Part shown: positions 10,408 through 20,382 of the stretch, in pieces
Layout: each line of letters starts with the position of its first letter
How positions within the stretch are numbered: the stretch's first letter is position 1
Assembly (NCBI GenBank): GCA_021927905.1
Contig: BLLK01000069.1
Location: 2,976,001 to 3,040,000 of the forward strand
Length of the DNA: 64,000 nucleotides
Source of the DNA: Chaetoceros tenuissimus
Taxonomy: Eukaryota; Bacillariophyta; Thalassiosirophyceae; Chaetocerotales; Chaetocerotaceae
Direction of reading: 5' to 3'
Position numbers and translations under genes: made by a program
Notes under the pieces: model-generated
Seen by the model: only the letters and a program-made list of their open reading frames with translations
The model's database searches: none
What the model was told of the DNA's origin: nothing

Positions 10408-11502
10408 TTAACCCAAAGATTGTGTTTTCTCATCGTCTGCTCTCCAGATGGACACTATATTATCCCCTCTCACAAGAATTTGATGCATATGACGTTGCCC
10501 CACTTTCACTCCATTTATTTCATTCACAGTAGCATCAGTTCTCTTTTTTCTAATAGTCTGTTGCCCCACATCATATGACTTTTTCCTGCAGATATTTTGA
10601 ATTGATGTGCGTCTCTTTAGTTCCAATTCGGCTTTCGATAAAGCTTCGTCTTCAAGTACTTTTGTTATACGGGATGTGTATACCTCATCTACATCTCTCA
10701 ATAAAAGGTTCCAATGCTTATCAAATCCAATTAAATATCCTGTCAATGTTCCACGAATACAATCAATATACCTCACCATGACTCTGATGCGCTGCCTTTT
10801 GACATGCACTGAATGAAGAAAGGAAAGAGGTCCTGCATTTTCATATCTAGCAGCTAGGCTAGTAAAGACAGGAATTTTATTTCTCATATTCTCTGTCGAA
10901 TCAGTAGATGCTTCTTTTCTGACATGGGATTTCTGTACTGCTTGTCTCCAACACGGATCACATGGGGGTAGCATTACCCGAAACTGATCAACATTATTTA
11001 ACAAAGGTGCATTTTGAGCAAATGAATTCGCTGCATAAACATCAGATGATTTTGCTAATAGAACTGCAAATGGATCAAAACCTTCTGATGTAAATGATAT
11101 TATCCCACTCCCTTTCTGCAACTCCGACAGTTCATAATATTTCTCATCGTTTACTTTTCCTCTATTCACAGAATTTGGCTTATGTGCTTTTCTTTGTTCG
11201 TCGTCAACAGTAAGCTTTAGTCGCACTGTGTTGCCATATTTCTTTGCTAGCTTCCTGGATAAAGCAGATTCTTTTTCTATAGATCCGCCATATTTTTCAT
11301 ATATCAGTTCAAATTTTCTTCTCCATTCAGATTCATTCGAAATCACATCTGGAGCTATGAGTGAGTAGTAATCTTCTAAGCGTCTCCTCAAAGATGGTCT
11401 TCCTAAACTAATCGGTATTTCTAGAACCTTTTTCGGAGGTTCAACATCAGCAGCACCTCCCCTATACTCGAGCTTTCGCTTCTTACTGTAGTCCATAGTC
11501 AA
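10408..11502 (-). CDS. LSM11: Lsm11-like Sm-fold protein (U7 snRNP type)
   Basis: Encodes 364 aa. The C-terminal third is a split Sm domain. The Sm1 motif (~238-275) includes IRGTLTGYLIGFDKHWNLLL, and the Sm2 motif (~336-353) ends ILVRGDNIVSIW. The two are separated by a ~60-residue Lys/Arg-rich insert. A long N-terminal extension contains FDPFAVLLA (~142-150). A large N-terminal extension plus an insert between Sm1 and Sm2, with the FDKHWN loop, is the hallmark of Lsm11. In animals Lsm11 joins Lsm10 in the U7 snRNP that processes histone pre-mRNA 3' ends; that role in a diatom is inferred. MITE DNA starts 77 bp upstream of the start codon. A second Met at codon 3 could be used instead. Confidence 0.75.
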   Translation of the reverse strand: MTMDYSKKRKLEYRGGAADVEPPKKVLEIPISLGRPSLRRRLEDYYSLIAPDVISNESEWRRKFELIYEKYGGSIEKESALSRKLAKKYGNTVRLKLTVDDEQRKAHKPNSVNRGKVNDEKYYELSELQKGSGIISFTSEGFDPFAVLLAKSSDVYAANSFAQNAPLLNNVDQFRVMLPPCDPCWRQAVQKSHVRKEASTDSTENMRNKIPVFTSLAARYENAGPLSFLHSVHVKRQRIRVMVRYIDCIRGTLTGYLIGFDKHWNLLLRDVDEVYTSRITKVLEDEALSKAELELKRRTSIQNICRKKSYDVGQQTIRKKRTDATVNEINGVKVGQRHMHQILVRGDNIVSIWRADDEKTQSLG

Positions 11503-11578
11503 TATCCATTGGAATTATCAACCTATATCATCAGAACAAAATTGAAATGGATGATGGTAATCCAAGATCCAAGGACTC

Positions 11579-11615
11579 TACCCCGTGCACAAATTGGGGG
11601 GTAAATTTTCATCTG
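11579..11615 (+). repeat. Left terminal inverted repeat of MITE
   Basis: The repeat is itself a partial palindrome: TACCCC at its outer edge pairs with GGGGTA about 20 bp in, so each end could fold as a hairpin. Flanked on the left by GACTC. Confidence 0.85.
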
Positions 11616-12230
11616 GGGGAATTACACAATTTTAAGCTAAATCACTGTTATTTCGAATTTGCAGATTTTCTTCAACTAATTTAACTAAGAGAAAAGACCC
11701 GGAAGTTCACGCGACAGCAACGCTAACAAAAACCTAACTCACCTCCTATTTGAATGAAATGCATTGAATAGACCTAATTCTTATCAGTAAAATAGTATTC
11801 TAATTATTCAAGAATAGACTAAAACTACTACTCGAATAGATTGCGAAGGAAGAATACTATTCTATCATGGAGAAGAGATGCTATAGTAGAGGAAGACAAG
11901 ACTGAAAAGGTGGGAAAACACAACATTTTCGGATCGATAGAAAACAATTCACAACACTTTACAAACAACATCATTCGATGCACTATACATAGAGACTAAT
12001 AATTGTTTATTGATGTAAAAGATTTGTTTCAATATCATTTCTTTGTTATGCTACAGAGCCTTTGCATTCACTCTATTGTGGTGTTCGTTTGCGATGTTGT
12101 TGAGTTTGGTGTTCAGATGCGGAAAGAGAGCAGCAGCAGAGAGCACCAGTATCTAATGTACGTACCCTACTGTGCAAATATGAAATGTCGCAGAAATCCC
12201 TTTTTACTTAAGCCCCTCCCCTCTTCTAAA

Positions 12231-12267
12231 AAGATGAAAATATACCCCCCAATTTGTGCACGGGGTA
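12231..12267 (-). repeat. Right terminal inverted repeat of MITE
   Basis: Reverse complement of the left repeat, with TATA in place of TAAA near its inner part. Flanked on the right by GACTC at 12268-12272. Confidence 0.85.
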
Positions 12268-12272
12268 GACTC

Positions 12273-12850
12273 AAGGAGTATGAGTACTTGTTTTAGAGAG
12301 TGCATTTGGAAAACTTATAATAGGTTTGCATCCCAAGTAGTTCAAGTTGTACTTCCGGAGTTTTGAAGGTTCTGATTGCTCAGCTGACATTTTGTGTCAC
12401 AAACTGGAAAGCAATTAAGTACGTACGTACGACTATGGACTAGGAATTTTATTTCACATTCTTTCATTTGTTTAAATTGAAATTTCTAGTAGTGAAATGT
12501 TCCTTTTTCATGATTTCAGAATATATATACATATCCTTTCTTCTGCATTGTAACATCTTACGGTTGTTAGGAAAATTGGTGTCACCAATTTTTTGAAAAA
12601 TGTCATTTTTATGTTGCGTCCTTCACCAGTATTACTTCAATTTATTTTTTACAAACTCTGATAATATAGATTAGGTACAAAGTGGTGGTTTGAATTAAAA
12701 TATTTTCTTAGCTTATTAGAAAAGTAAATGATTTTTGCATAGCTATGTACATAATGGAATACCAGGTATTCCTAGAAATTATAAGGTCAAATGTAACGGA
12801 AAAACATTGACCTGTAGCTTGGTAGAAAAACTCGATGACTGTACTTGATC
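12273..12850. other. Intergenic between MITE and FDMEL gene
   Basis: AT-rich DNA of 578 bp, downstream of the gene at 12851 and, before the MITE arrived, upstream of Lsm11. It contains a short ACGT microsatellite (about 12419-12432). No gene seen. Confidence 0.45.
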
Positions 12851-13573
12851 TCATAATTCCATATCAAAGAGGTGATCGCTATGATCATGCATGGAATAAT
12901 ATGGATTTGGTGATTGCATCTCCACCTTTGGAGATGGAATAACATCAACATATCTTGTTTGAGTACGGGGAGTCATAGGGGTGTCATCGAAGCCTTCAAT
13001 TGCCCAATCATCTGTCGAAGCAGCTGATCTATCATGGCGTCGCAGTTTACGACTTGGCTTGCCATCTTCGTTTTCTGAATCAACTGGAGTGATTGTGCTT
13101 CTATCAGTGCTTGATCTTTGGTGCTGGGCCTTGTCGTTTTGTGCATTTCTTGTCAGTATCAGTTTTTCTATGGTTTGCTCTGCGTCTTGACCTCTACTAG
13201 TCAAAGGCAGGGGAGGAATATTCAAACCTCCCAAGTACCGTTGGCCTTCTCCTCCTGGAATCGTCCTTCTTGACCGAAGATCGCGGCCTTGCTGGGAGGC
13301 AAATTGATGCTTTTGTGTTTCGTAGTGTTGTTGCTGTTGTTTCCTTTGTTGTATTCCAAGGACGAGACGGTTAAACATGCATCTATCTCTGTATTCAGCC
13401 ATTGCCATATCCTCACTTAGCTGCAGCTCGGAAGCAGTACGTGTGATATGATAATCAGGAAGAGGTATGCCATTTCCAATTGTTGACTTCTTTGGAGAGA
13501 GGGCAATGCGTGAGTTAGGACTCTGCAATTCAGAGTCACTGTGAGATGCTTGCATAGGCGATGATGCATTCAT
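12851..13573 (-). CDS. Disordered protein, C-terminus FDMEL (unknown)
   Basis: Encodes 240 aa, hydrophilic and low in hydrophobic residues apart from one patch, CMFNRLVLGIQQR (~residues 66-78), preceded by TASELQLSEDMAMAEYRD. A Gln-rich stretch (QQQQ) follows. SELQSP near the N-terminus and the terminal FDMEL match features of the protein at 9658-10053. There are several Ser-Pro and Thr-Pro sites (TPVDS, TPMTP, SPK), possible targets of proline-directed kinases. No known domain is recognised. Its start faces that of the dihydrouridine synthase gene across 495 bp. Coding status is likely because of length and the shared motifs; function unknown. Confidence 0.65.
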   Translation of the reverse strand: MNASSPMQASHSDSELQSPNSRIALSPKKSTIGNGIPLPDYHITRTASELQLSEDMAMAEYRDRCMFNRLVLGIQQRKQQQQHYETQKHQFASQQGRDLRSRRTIPGGEGQRYLGGLNIPPLPLTSRGQDAEQTIEKLILTRNAQNDKAQHQRSSTDRSTITPVDSENEDGKPSRKLRRHDRSAASTDDWAIEGFDDTPMTPRTQTRYVDVIPSPKVEMQSPNPYYSMHDHSDHLFDMEL

Positions 13574-14068
13574 GATATGTTTTAGCTTTCTTTTCTGTTT
13601 TGTGATTAATTATGATTCCTTGCGTCAGAATGAATCAAGATAATCACGTTCCTTTTTGTGATAAGTCGACAGATTCAACTGTCGCTAGCCTTTCCTATTA
13701 CTACTTCGTTTTGTGTGGCTCTGGTGAAAAGGGCTAACATGTAAGACAGCCACCATCTGTTGCCATCTGCTCTGCCATCTGCTACACTGAAGGTACTGAA
13801 GGCCCCTCCTTTGTCTTCAACTTGAAGGCAATACTGACCAATGAAAGCACTATTATGAAAGCCAATGAAATCATTGGCAATCGTGCTTTCCTGACAGCCA
13901 TTCATTTTGGAAAAAATTCTTAGTTCAGTAAGTACGTACTTTCTGTTCAGATCAAAAAGTATTTCTTTATCACTAGACTAGAGTTTATGATTATTACCTT
14001 ACCATTCAAACTCATCTCAGTGAATCTAGATAGATTAAAAACTACAAAAGTCTTCTTTCATTTCAATC
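13574..14068. promoter_or_regulatory. Divergent promoter region, FDMEL gene / Dus gene
   Basis: This 495-bp spacer lies between divergent starts. A 76-codon minus-strand frame at 13675-13905 has no motif and I do not call it. A GTACGTAC run occurs near 13932. Confidence 0.4.
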
Positions 14069-15448
14069 ATGCCTTTGGAAAATAATGCAGACACAAAGAT
14101 TGAAGAAAAGAATGATGCTAGCCCTCGAAAAGTTGATAGACAATGGATCAAGAAACTAATTCAAAAGCACAGCACAGATCCTCGACTTGTACCATATTAC
14201 AAAGAGCTGCATGAAAAATATCCCATTTTGAAAGATAAAGCATTGGTTGTCGCGCCAATGGTGGATCAGTCAGATTTGCCATTCCGACTAATATGCAGAA
14301 ACTATGGAACAAATTTATGTTTTACACCAATGATTCATGCAAAAATGTTTCATCAGAAAGAATCCTATCGAAAGAAATTTTGGTCATATGTAAATGGAAC
14401 CCCTCCTGAAGATAGACCTTTGATAGTACAGCTATGCGGAAGTGATACTACTAATATTCTCTATGCTATTAGATACATTCTAAAGAGCAAGGGAGGTGTG
14501 GATGGATTCGATTTGAATTGTGGCTGTCCAGTAAGTCAATCAATTATATCACAAGTTTTTTTCTTTCTGTAACAGAAAAATCTAATCTTTATCCTTTAGC
14601 AAACAATTGCAAAACGTGGAAATTATGGTGCATTTTTATTGGAAAAGGATGATGGTAATTTAATTGTCGATTTAGTTGAAAAATTAGTTAGAGAAGTTGG
14701 AAATGAAATACCAATATCTGTGAAAGTAAGAATTTTACCAAGTGGGCTTGATGATAGTTTGAAGCTCTACAAACGAATAGTAGATGCTGGTGCATCAATG
14801 TTGACTATTCATGGACGTAACAGATTGCAAAAGGGACTAAATACTGGTAAAGCGGACTGGGAAGCAATTAAAAAGGTAGTGGAGCAATTTGGTGAAAAAA
14901 TACCAATATTAGCTAACGGGGGCATTTCTAATTTAGATGATGTGAGGGAGTGCCTTGAGTTTACAGGCGTAGATGGGGTTATGAGTAGTGAAGGAATTTT
15001 AGAGTATCCAGCTCTTTTTTCCGAAACAAATACTAGAGCTGTCGAAGGTAAGAGAACTGGACCTTCTAGACTGCAACTTACAAGAGAGTACGTTGATATA
15101 GCAGAAAAACATCCACCTGAGAATGGAGGTCAAGGGAATGGAATCAGATGTATTCGTACCCATTGCCATAAATTCCTTCACGAAGACCTAAATGGAAGGG
15201 TCGATATCAGAAAAGAAATAGCTGTGGCGCAAGATCATGAAAAGTTACGTAAATGTTTTCAAGATATTGAAGAGCTCAACAAAGCTGAGGGACATGTTGC
15301 AGAGGACGAAGTGCTGGCTTGGTATATGAGACACAGAATTCCACGTCGTAGTAGCGAAGAATATTCTCCGCCAAAGAAACTTCAGAGAGCCAACAATAAT
15401 GGCGACAAGAAAGCACAATCTATCAGCGAAGATGATCATGATTCTTGA
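14069..15448 (+). CDS. tRNA-dihydrouridine synthase, Dus1-like (2 exons)
   Basis: Exons 14069-14530 and 14600-15448 join across a 69-nt GTAAGT...TTTAG intron to give 436 aa. The splice restores NCGCP-QTIAKRGNYGAFLL, where the Cys at ~153 is the catalytic acid of Dus enzymes. Upstream are VVAPMVDQSDLPFR (FMN-binding start of the TIM barrel) and IVQLCGSD; downstream are ISVKVRI, IHGRNRLQKG and ILANGGISN. The family reduces uridine in tRNA D-loops using FMN and NADPH. QTIAKRG and the overall order fit eukaryotic Dus1 (U16/U17). A short basic C-terminal tail replaces the longer one of some homologs. No targeting signal is evident, so cytosol or nucleus is likely. Convergent with histidinol dehydrogenase. 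Confidence 0.9.
14531..14599 (+). other. 69-nt intron in Dus gene
   Basis: GTAAGT donor directly after the catalytic-site CCA codon; TTTAG acceptor; phase 0. Confidence 0.85.
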
Positions 15449-15575
15449 GTTACCTTTTTTTGTGATGTTTTTATTGGTAAAATAAAATGAATATACACAC
15501 TAGACCATGCGGCCAGCTTTTATACGAGTACAACAGAACAATCTAAAATATCAAAATTCTAGCCTTTTTATAAAT

Positions 15576-17139
15576 TTAATTCTTCGCCTTCTTGTATGCT
15601 GGTTCAGTGGTCAAACTTCTTGCCTCGGCAGCACGTGCATGGCCTTCCAATCCCTCCAATCTTGCCATGACGATCGAATCATCTACCATACTTTGACTTG
15701 CCTTTTGGTCGTCGATTCTCATCCATGTTCTAATTCTCAAAAAGTTGAAAACACTAAGTCCACCAGTGTATCGTCCAGTACCTCCAGTTGGAAGAGTATG
15801 GTTTGGACCAGCACCATAATCACCCAAAACTTCAGCAGCATGTTCACCTACGAAAAGTCCTCCATAGTTTGCACACTTTTTACCTACTTCCATAGCATCT
15901 TTTGTTTGAATTTCCAAATGCTCTGGTGCAATATCATCGCTGATGGTAACACATTCATCTACATCCTTACACAAAACTGCAAATGACTGCTTGAATGCTT
16001 CGGTTGCAGTACTTTTATTTGGTTCAGGTAAACTGGATAATTGATCTCCAACAGCCTTTTCAATTTCGTCAATGGTATTCTGATTATTCGCCAAAAGAAT
16101 AGCTCTTGCGACAACATCGTGCTCAGCCTGTGCAATCAAATCAGCAGCAACAACCTCAGCATTTGCTGTTTCATCTGCGATTACCAATACTTCAGATGGA
16201 CCTGCAAGCATGTCAATTCCACAATATCCCTGTACAATACTTTTTGCAGCTGTGACCCATTTATTTCCAGGTCCAACAATAGTGTCACATCGTGGGACAG
16301 CAGGTCCAAATTCATTTTCTGCATCAATTCCATATGCCATGGTTGCAATTGCCTGTGCACCTCCAATTTTCAAAAACAAATCTGCTCCTGCAATATGTGC
16401 TGCTGCGAGAGTAATTGGTGCAGGACGTGGTGAAGCAAGTACCACAATCTCACATCCAGCTGCTTTTGCAGTTACAGCAGTCATGATAACAGAAGAAGGA
16501 AGAGGATAACGTCCTCCTGGCGCATAGCATCCAGCAGCTAAGTTTGGTGTTAGATATACATGATTAGATTCCATTGTCAAAAAGAGCCAATGAAAAATTA
16601 TCCATGAAAGCCTTACCTTTGCATGGACTAACAGTGTGTCCTGCTTTTCCACCTGGAATATCGATTTCGCAATCCTGGACACTATTTCTTTGAGCATTAG
16701 CAAAAGCTGAAACTCTAGCATGGATGTTAACAAGAGAAGCACGATCGGTATCACTCAAGCCATCAAATGCAGCCTTGCACTCCTCCTTTGTAGCAATGTA
16801 TGTGTTGATGTCCTCAGGAATGTCTCCAAGCTTCTTCGCAACGGCCACGAGCTGCTTAGGATCAACAGATCCATTTAATGTAGTGCTATCAGTAGAGGTT
16901 CTAAGTTCTTTGATGATATCCTTTGCTTGTGATAGGGCGGTAGGATCGACCGGGTCCTTGATTTCAAGTTTCACCTGATCTGGTGTGATTGGAGTGAGGT
17001 ACTTATCATTATTATCGACAGACATTTTTGCAAGCTGACTTTTTTCTCTAATATTTGCTTGAAATAAAAATGAATATGTAGACTGTGTGCTCAGAATTAT
17101 CAATAGCGTAATGAATGAAAACTGAATATGTGTTTGCAT
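15576..17139 (-). CDS. Histidinol dehydrogenase, plastid-targeted (2 exons)
   Basis: Exons 17139-16617 and 16537-15576 (minus) join across a 79-nt GTAAGG...CTTAG intron, giving 494 aa. The join yields SPCK-AAGCYAPGGRYPLPSS, the family's NAD-binding region. Further motifs are GPGNKWV, GPSEVLVIAD, AEHDVVARAILL, PEHLEIQTKDA and GDYGAGPNHTLPTGG, which include the catalytic Glu-His pair and zinc ligands. The enzyme oxidises L-histidinol to L-histidine in two NAD-dependent steps. The N-terminus is a hydrophobic signal ending near YSFLF, consistent with plastid import, where diatom amino-acid synthesis largely resides. The divergent unknown membrane-protein gene begins upstream. Confidence 0.92.
16538..16616 (-). 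other. 79-nt intron in histidinol dehydrogenase gene
   Basis: Donor GTAAGG, acceptor AACTTAG; splits an Ala codon after one base. Confidence 0.85.
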
Positions 17140-17404
17140 CCAATCCGATCAATGATCAATGTGAATCTTGTGCGTAATCCCTTAATGTGTGCTTTCTTCT
17201 TCAATGTTCGTCAGAAACCTTTTAGTTGCTTGGATGGATATGAGTCAACGCATTAACGGATGGGAGGATGGACGAAATAGGCAAAATTTTAAAAACCTTT
17301 CTGGATTGACGACTGACGACATGAAAAATTGCGAACCCTTTTTTATTTATCGCACCTACCATAAACCATTAAGAGATTGTATATCATATCATAGATTCTC
17401 CACT

Positions 17405-18703
17405 ATGGAAAAAAAAAACCAAATTCAGGACTTGACGGTAGTCTATGTTTTTGCCGATGACTTGGTCTCGGTATCGCCTAAAGTAGACGATAGTGTCATT
17501 GAAAGTGAAGACAAGAATACTAATTCCATCATCAAAGAAGTACCGAATGAGATTGTTTGTGAAGAAGCTGAATCATATCTCGATGATTCCTCTTCCTCAA
17601 GCTCCAGCTCCTCATCTTCATCATCTTGGGGTTCAAATACAAAGGTTTTCCTTCCCAAAATAAAACCGTTGCCTATTGACGTACAGTTTTCAATCCCTGC
17701 ATTTGCTATTGCAATACTCTACTGTTTTGCCCATTGCGCATTCTTTGAAATCATCAATATAACAATGGATTTCCTTACTGTATTGGTTGAAGAGAAAACA
17801 GGCTTTTCTCCATCGACAGATCGGGTACAACATGTAATTTTACTAATATTGGCATTCCTTCTTCTCCGGATATCAGGTGATATTTGGTTCTGGACATCAA
17901 TTATTGATTCTGATGAATTCTATGAAAAGTATCAAAAAAGCAAGAGATACAGGTTGACATTGGCTCGAAACCTTCATAGTGACTCATTCTTGAGTGATGA
18001 AAATGAAAGTTCGAATGATCAACTACCAATGATGGAAGTTTTACGAAGAAAGATTATCAGAAATGACATTCGTATGCTTAGATGGTTTAAGAAGCATGAA
18101 TATATGTGCTGTCTAGTTTCACTGATGGGTTTCTACTTGACTTATATACCAGTTACTTATTTTTATCAAGAAACTTGTTTGTGGTATGCTGCTGAGCCTA
18201 GACACGAAGTGCTGAAGAATCTTCCCAGCACTAAGAAGGTGAAAGAACTTGGCGGAACTATCAACTATAGTCCTATTTTTCGAGCTATTGCGAGTACGAC
18301 AGGGCCGTCACCGCTGCTAAGTCAGGAAGAGTTTCAACAATGGAACAAAAGTCTTGGTGATACCCCACTTCAGCGCATGCCAGATATGGTGGTTCGTATT
18401 GCGAAAGAAAATGAAGATGACGAAGAAAATGAAGAAAGTTGCATATCAAACTTTGCGGATGCTTTCAATGTAGATGATGAAAAGTATTCAATCGATACTA
18501 TAATTACATTGATGGATGAAATGTACTACGAAGATGAACAGTATTTGCAAAAATCTCTCTCGAAATTTTCATATGGTAACTTTTTTGGTGATGGGCCCGC
18601 GTATTTTGTGTCTGATAAGGGCCTTATGATTTCAAGCTTGATAATTTTCGTTGCATCAGTATCTCTACTATTGGGATTAAAAGTTCCTTTCTTTGACGTT
18701 TGA
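17405..18703 (+). CDS. Unknown membrane protein with Ser-run and ~4 membrane segments
   Basis: The frame is open from 17189, but that start lies only 50 bp from the divergent HDH start. I prefer the later ATG at 17405 (432 aa); the upstream 72 codons could be 5' leader. After an acidic stretch and an 11-13 residue Ser run (near 17588-17622) come hydrophobic segments: IPAFAIAILYCFAHCAFF, VILLILAFLLLRIS, LVSLMGFYLTYIPVTYF and a final ISSLIIFVASVSLLLG close to the C-terminus. The loop before the last segment is acidic. No known domain is recognised. Its last 27 nt overlap, tail-to-tail, the end of the TruC-like gene. Confidence 0.65.
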   Translation: MEKKNQIQDLTVVYVFADDLVSVSPKVDDSVIESEDKNTNSIIKEVPNEIVCEEAESYLDDSSSSSSSSSSSSSWGSNTKVFLPKIKPLPIDVQFSIPAFAIAILYCFAHCAFFEIINITMDFLTVLVEEKTGFSPSTDRVQHVILLILAFLLLRISGDIWFWTSIIDSDEFYEKYQKSKRYRLTLARNLHSDSFLSDENESSNDQLPMMEVLRRKIIRNDIRMLRWFKKHEYMCCLVSLMGFYLTYIPVTYFYQETCLWYAAEPRHEVLKNLPSTKKVKELGGTINYSPIFRAIASTTGPSPLLSQEEFQQWNKSLGDTPLQRMPDMVVRIAKENEDDEENEESCISNFADAFNVDDEKYSIDTIITLMDEMYYEDEQYLQKSLSKFSYGNFFGDGPAYFVSDKGLMISSLIIFVASVSLLLGLKVPFFDV

Positions 18704-20219
18704 AATGAGTCTTTCAGGAATGGATTCATCCATCGCTTTCTGATTTGCCCAAGATTCTTCGCCCCACATAAGTTTTTCGAAGCGCTTTGGAGGTTCTTTT
18801 CGAATTGTCAACATTACTTTGTTTTGGCCATCATCAGATAAATGTAACTCGCTAAAATCACCATAATTTTCTCCGTTCTTAACGATTGTTTCCCATTCTT
18901 TCCTTCCGATGCTAGTATTGTAATATGGATGCTCAAGAGTAATGCCATTTGAGCATAAATACAAACCATTTCTCAAAAATCTAGGTGCTTGTAGAAGGCC
19001 AGCATAAATTTTGTCACCGACAAGCGGTCGTCGACATATTAACATGAAATGCCTTCGGATCTGGTGATAACGTCCTGTCTTGGGTTGTACTTCAACTTGC
19101 GTGAGCAATCCATCTTTAGCATTCAAAGACTTCGCAGTTTTCATTACTCTCCACCTTGTTACAGCATGTTTTCCTCCCAGTGGATAGTCAATTATATTCC
19201 AACCATTTTCACTTTTTCCTGGATAGTCGTTCCCCTGAGGGTGTCCATTGACAATGGCAATATATGATTTTATTGTCTTTCTACTTTGAAATTGATGATA
19301 GAGAGAATCCATTGCAGTTTTAGTCTTTGCCACGACGACAACTCCATTTGTTGGTGTGTCAAGCCTGGAAAAGAGTCAGTCAAAGAACTGAAAGAAAAAC
19401 GATATAAATTGAAAGTAAAACATTTACTGACCGGTGGACTGCAATTGGACGCCTTAGAGGATTTCCGTGTGTTCCAGGATGAGGAGGCGTGAGTGTCCAT
19501 GGAAGAATATCTCTAATCGTTCTTCTACTTGTCGATCCAGATTTACTTTCGCGTGTGCTATACATTGCTATTTGTGCCGGTTTGTCAACTATTGCAAGAT
19601 GATCGTCTTCGTATAAAATTGGCAATGAAAATCTAGGCCTACTATACATAATGTTGGGGTAACACCGTTTCTTTTTGAATGTTCCCATCATAATTTGTAC
19701 ACCAATGACATCTCCTGCATTCACCACTACTCCTACTCTTGCTCTTTTCGATTTTGAAGAAAATGCTTGATGTTCTTCGCCATTTTGTATTGGTCCATTA
19801 TGAATTATGATAGATCCCTTTCTACAAGCTTTTCGTGCCCTTGAGAGTGTGGGATAATTGATTGGATCCAATGTAGTAAGTGCCTCTTGAATTAGCATAG
19901 GTTTCTGGTGTGAAAATGAAATTTGATATGTTTTCATGACTTTATATCCACCTTTCAAGCCATTGGGTAGTTTCTCCAAGTCTTTGTCTGACGGAAACTC
20001 ACAAAACGCACTACCTGATTCTGAATCATCCGATATTTCATGCAGCTCGAAAGATTTTCCATTTTCAAGTTCGATAATTTGTGAGTGAAGCTTGCTGGAA
20101 TGAACATGTTCAATGCTATTTCTTGTCAATGAATGTTGTGGCGTAAATCCAAAGCAAGCAAACAAGAAGGTTGAAAGTAGAACTTGAAAAAGAGCACGTG
20201 TCATATCTATAGTAGGCAT
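18677..20219 (-). CDS. TruC/RluA-type pseudouridine synthase (2 exons)
   Basis: Exons 20219-19432 and 19364-18677 (minus) join across a 67-nt GTCAGT...TCCAG intron, giving 491 aa. The join creates VHRLDTPTNGVVVVAKT, the RluA-family motif II whose Asp (~265) is the catalytic nucleophile. Before it is ILYEDDHLAIVDKPAQI; after it come SYIAIVNG and TGRYHQIRRHFMLI, the latter most like TruC. The family isomerises uridine to pseudouridine in tRNA or rRNA. The N-terminus has a hydrophobic segment ending CFGFTP, so an organelle (probably plastid) location is likely. About 140 residues after the leader may include an S4-like RNA-binding part (ARKACRKGSIIIHN). The 3' end overlaps the convergent membrane-protein gene by 27 bp. 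Confidence 0.87.
19365..19431 (-). other. 67-nt intron in TruC-like gene
   Basis: Donor GTCAGT, acceptor TTTTCCAG. A second AG (TTTCAG) lies 23 nt earlier, but only the later one keeps the HRLD motif in frame. Confidence 0.8.
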
Positions 20220-20382
20220 AGCCCTAGCGGACCTAACTAGCTCAATTCTAAGTTCATATACTTGTCATATGCATTTTACATTTATAATTCTCATAATTCA
20301 ATTTTTCTTCTGATGAATGGTTGGTGATGTGACTGTGGTTAATTACCGTTAGAAATGGGACTCATTTCTAATGAACTTTATT

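Larger units (their letters stand above)
11579..12267. mobile_element. MITE-like non-autonomous DNA transposon, 689 bp
   Basis: Terminal inverted repeats of about 37 bp bound the element. The left end starts TACCCCGTGCACAAATTGGG at 11579 and the right end is its reverse complement finishing at 12267; I see one mismatch across the first ~36 bp. A 5-bp direct repeat GACTC flanks both sides (11574-11578 and 12268-12272), the expected target-site duplication. The interior is AT-rich with no transposase-like frame; a 97-codon frame at 12003-12296 crosses the right end and is chance. Superfamily is unassigned: a 5-bp duplication with TACCCC termini does not settle it. Nearly identical TIRs suggest fairly recent insertion. 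Confidence 0.85.

Noticed and set aside
7537-12216. Shared 12-mer TACTTAAGCCCC at about 7538 and in the MITE
   Set aside because: Many 12-mer pairs are expected by chance in 64 kb, and flanks do not match.
12003-12296. 97-codon frame across the MITE right end
   Set aside because: It starts inside the element, passes through the terminal repeat and ends in flanking DNA, so it cannot be an ancestral gene; no transposase motif.
13675-13905. 76-codon minus-strand frame in a divergent promoter
   Set aside because: No recognisable motif; position between two gene starts makes chance more likely.
17189-17404. Upstream extension of the unknown membrane protein
   Set aside because: Open frame, but it starts only 50 bp from the divergent HDH start and has no signal or conserved look; the later ATG at 17405 is preferred.
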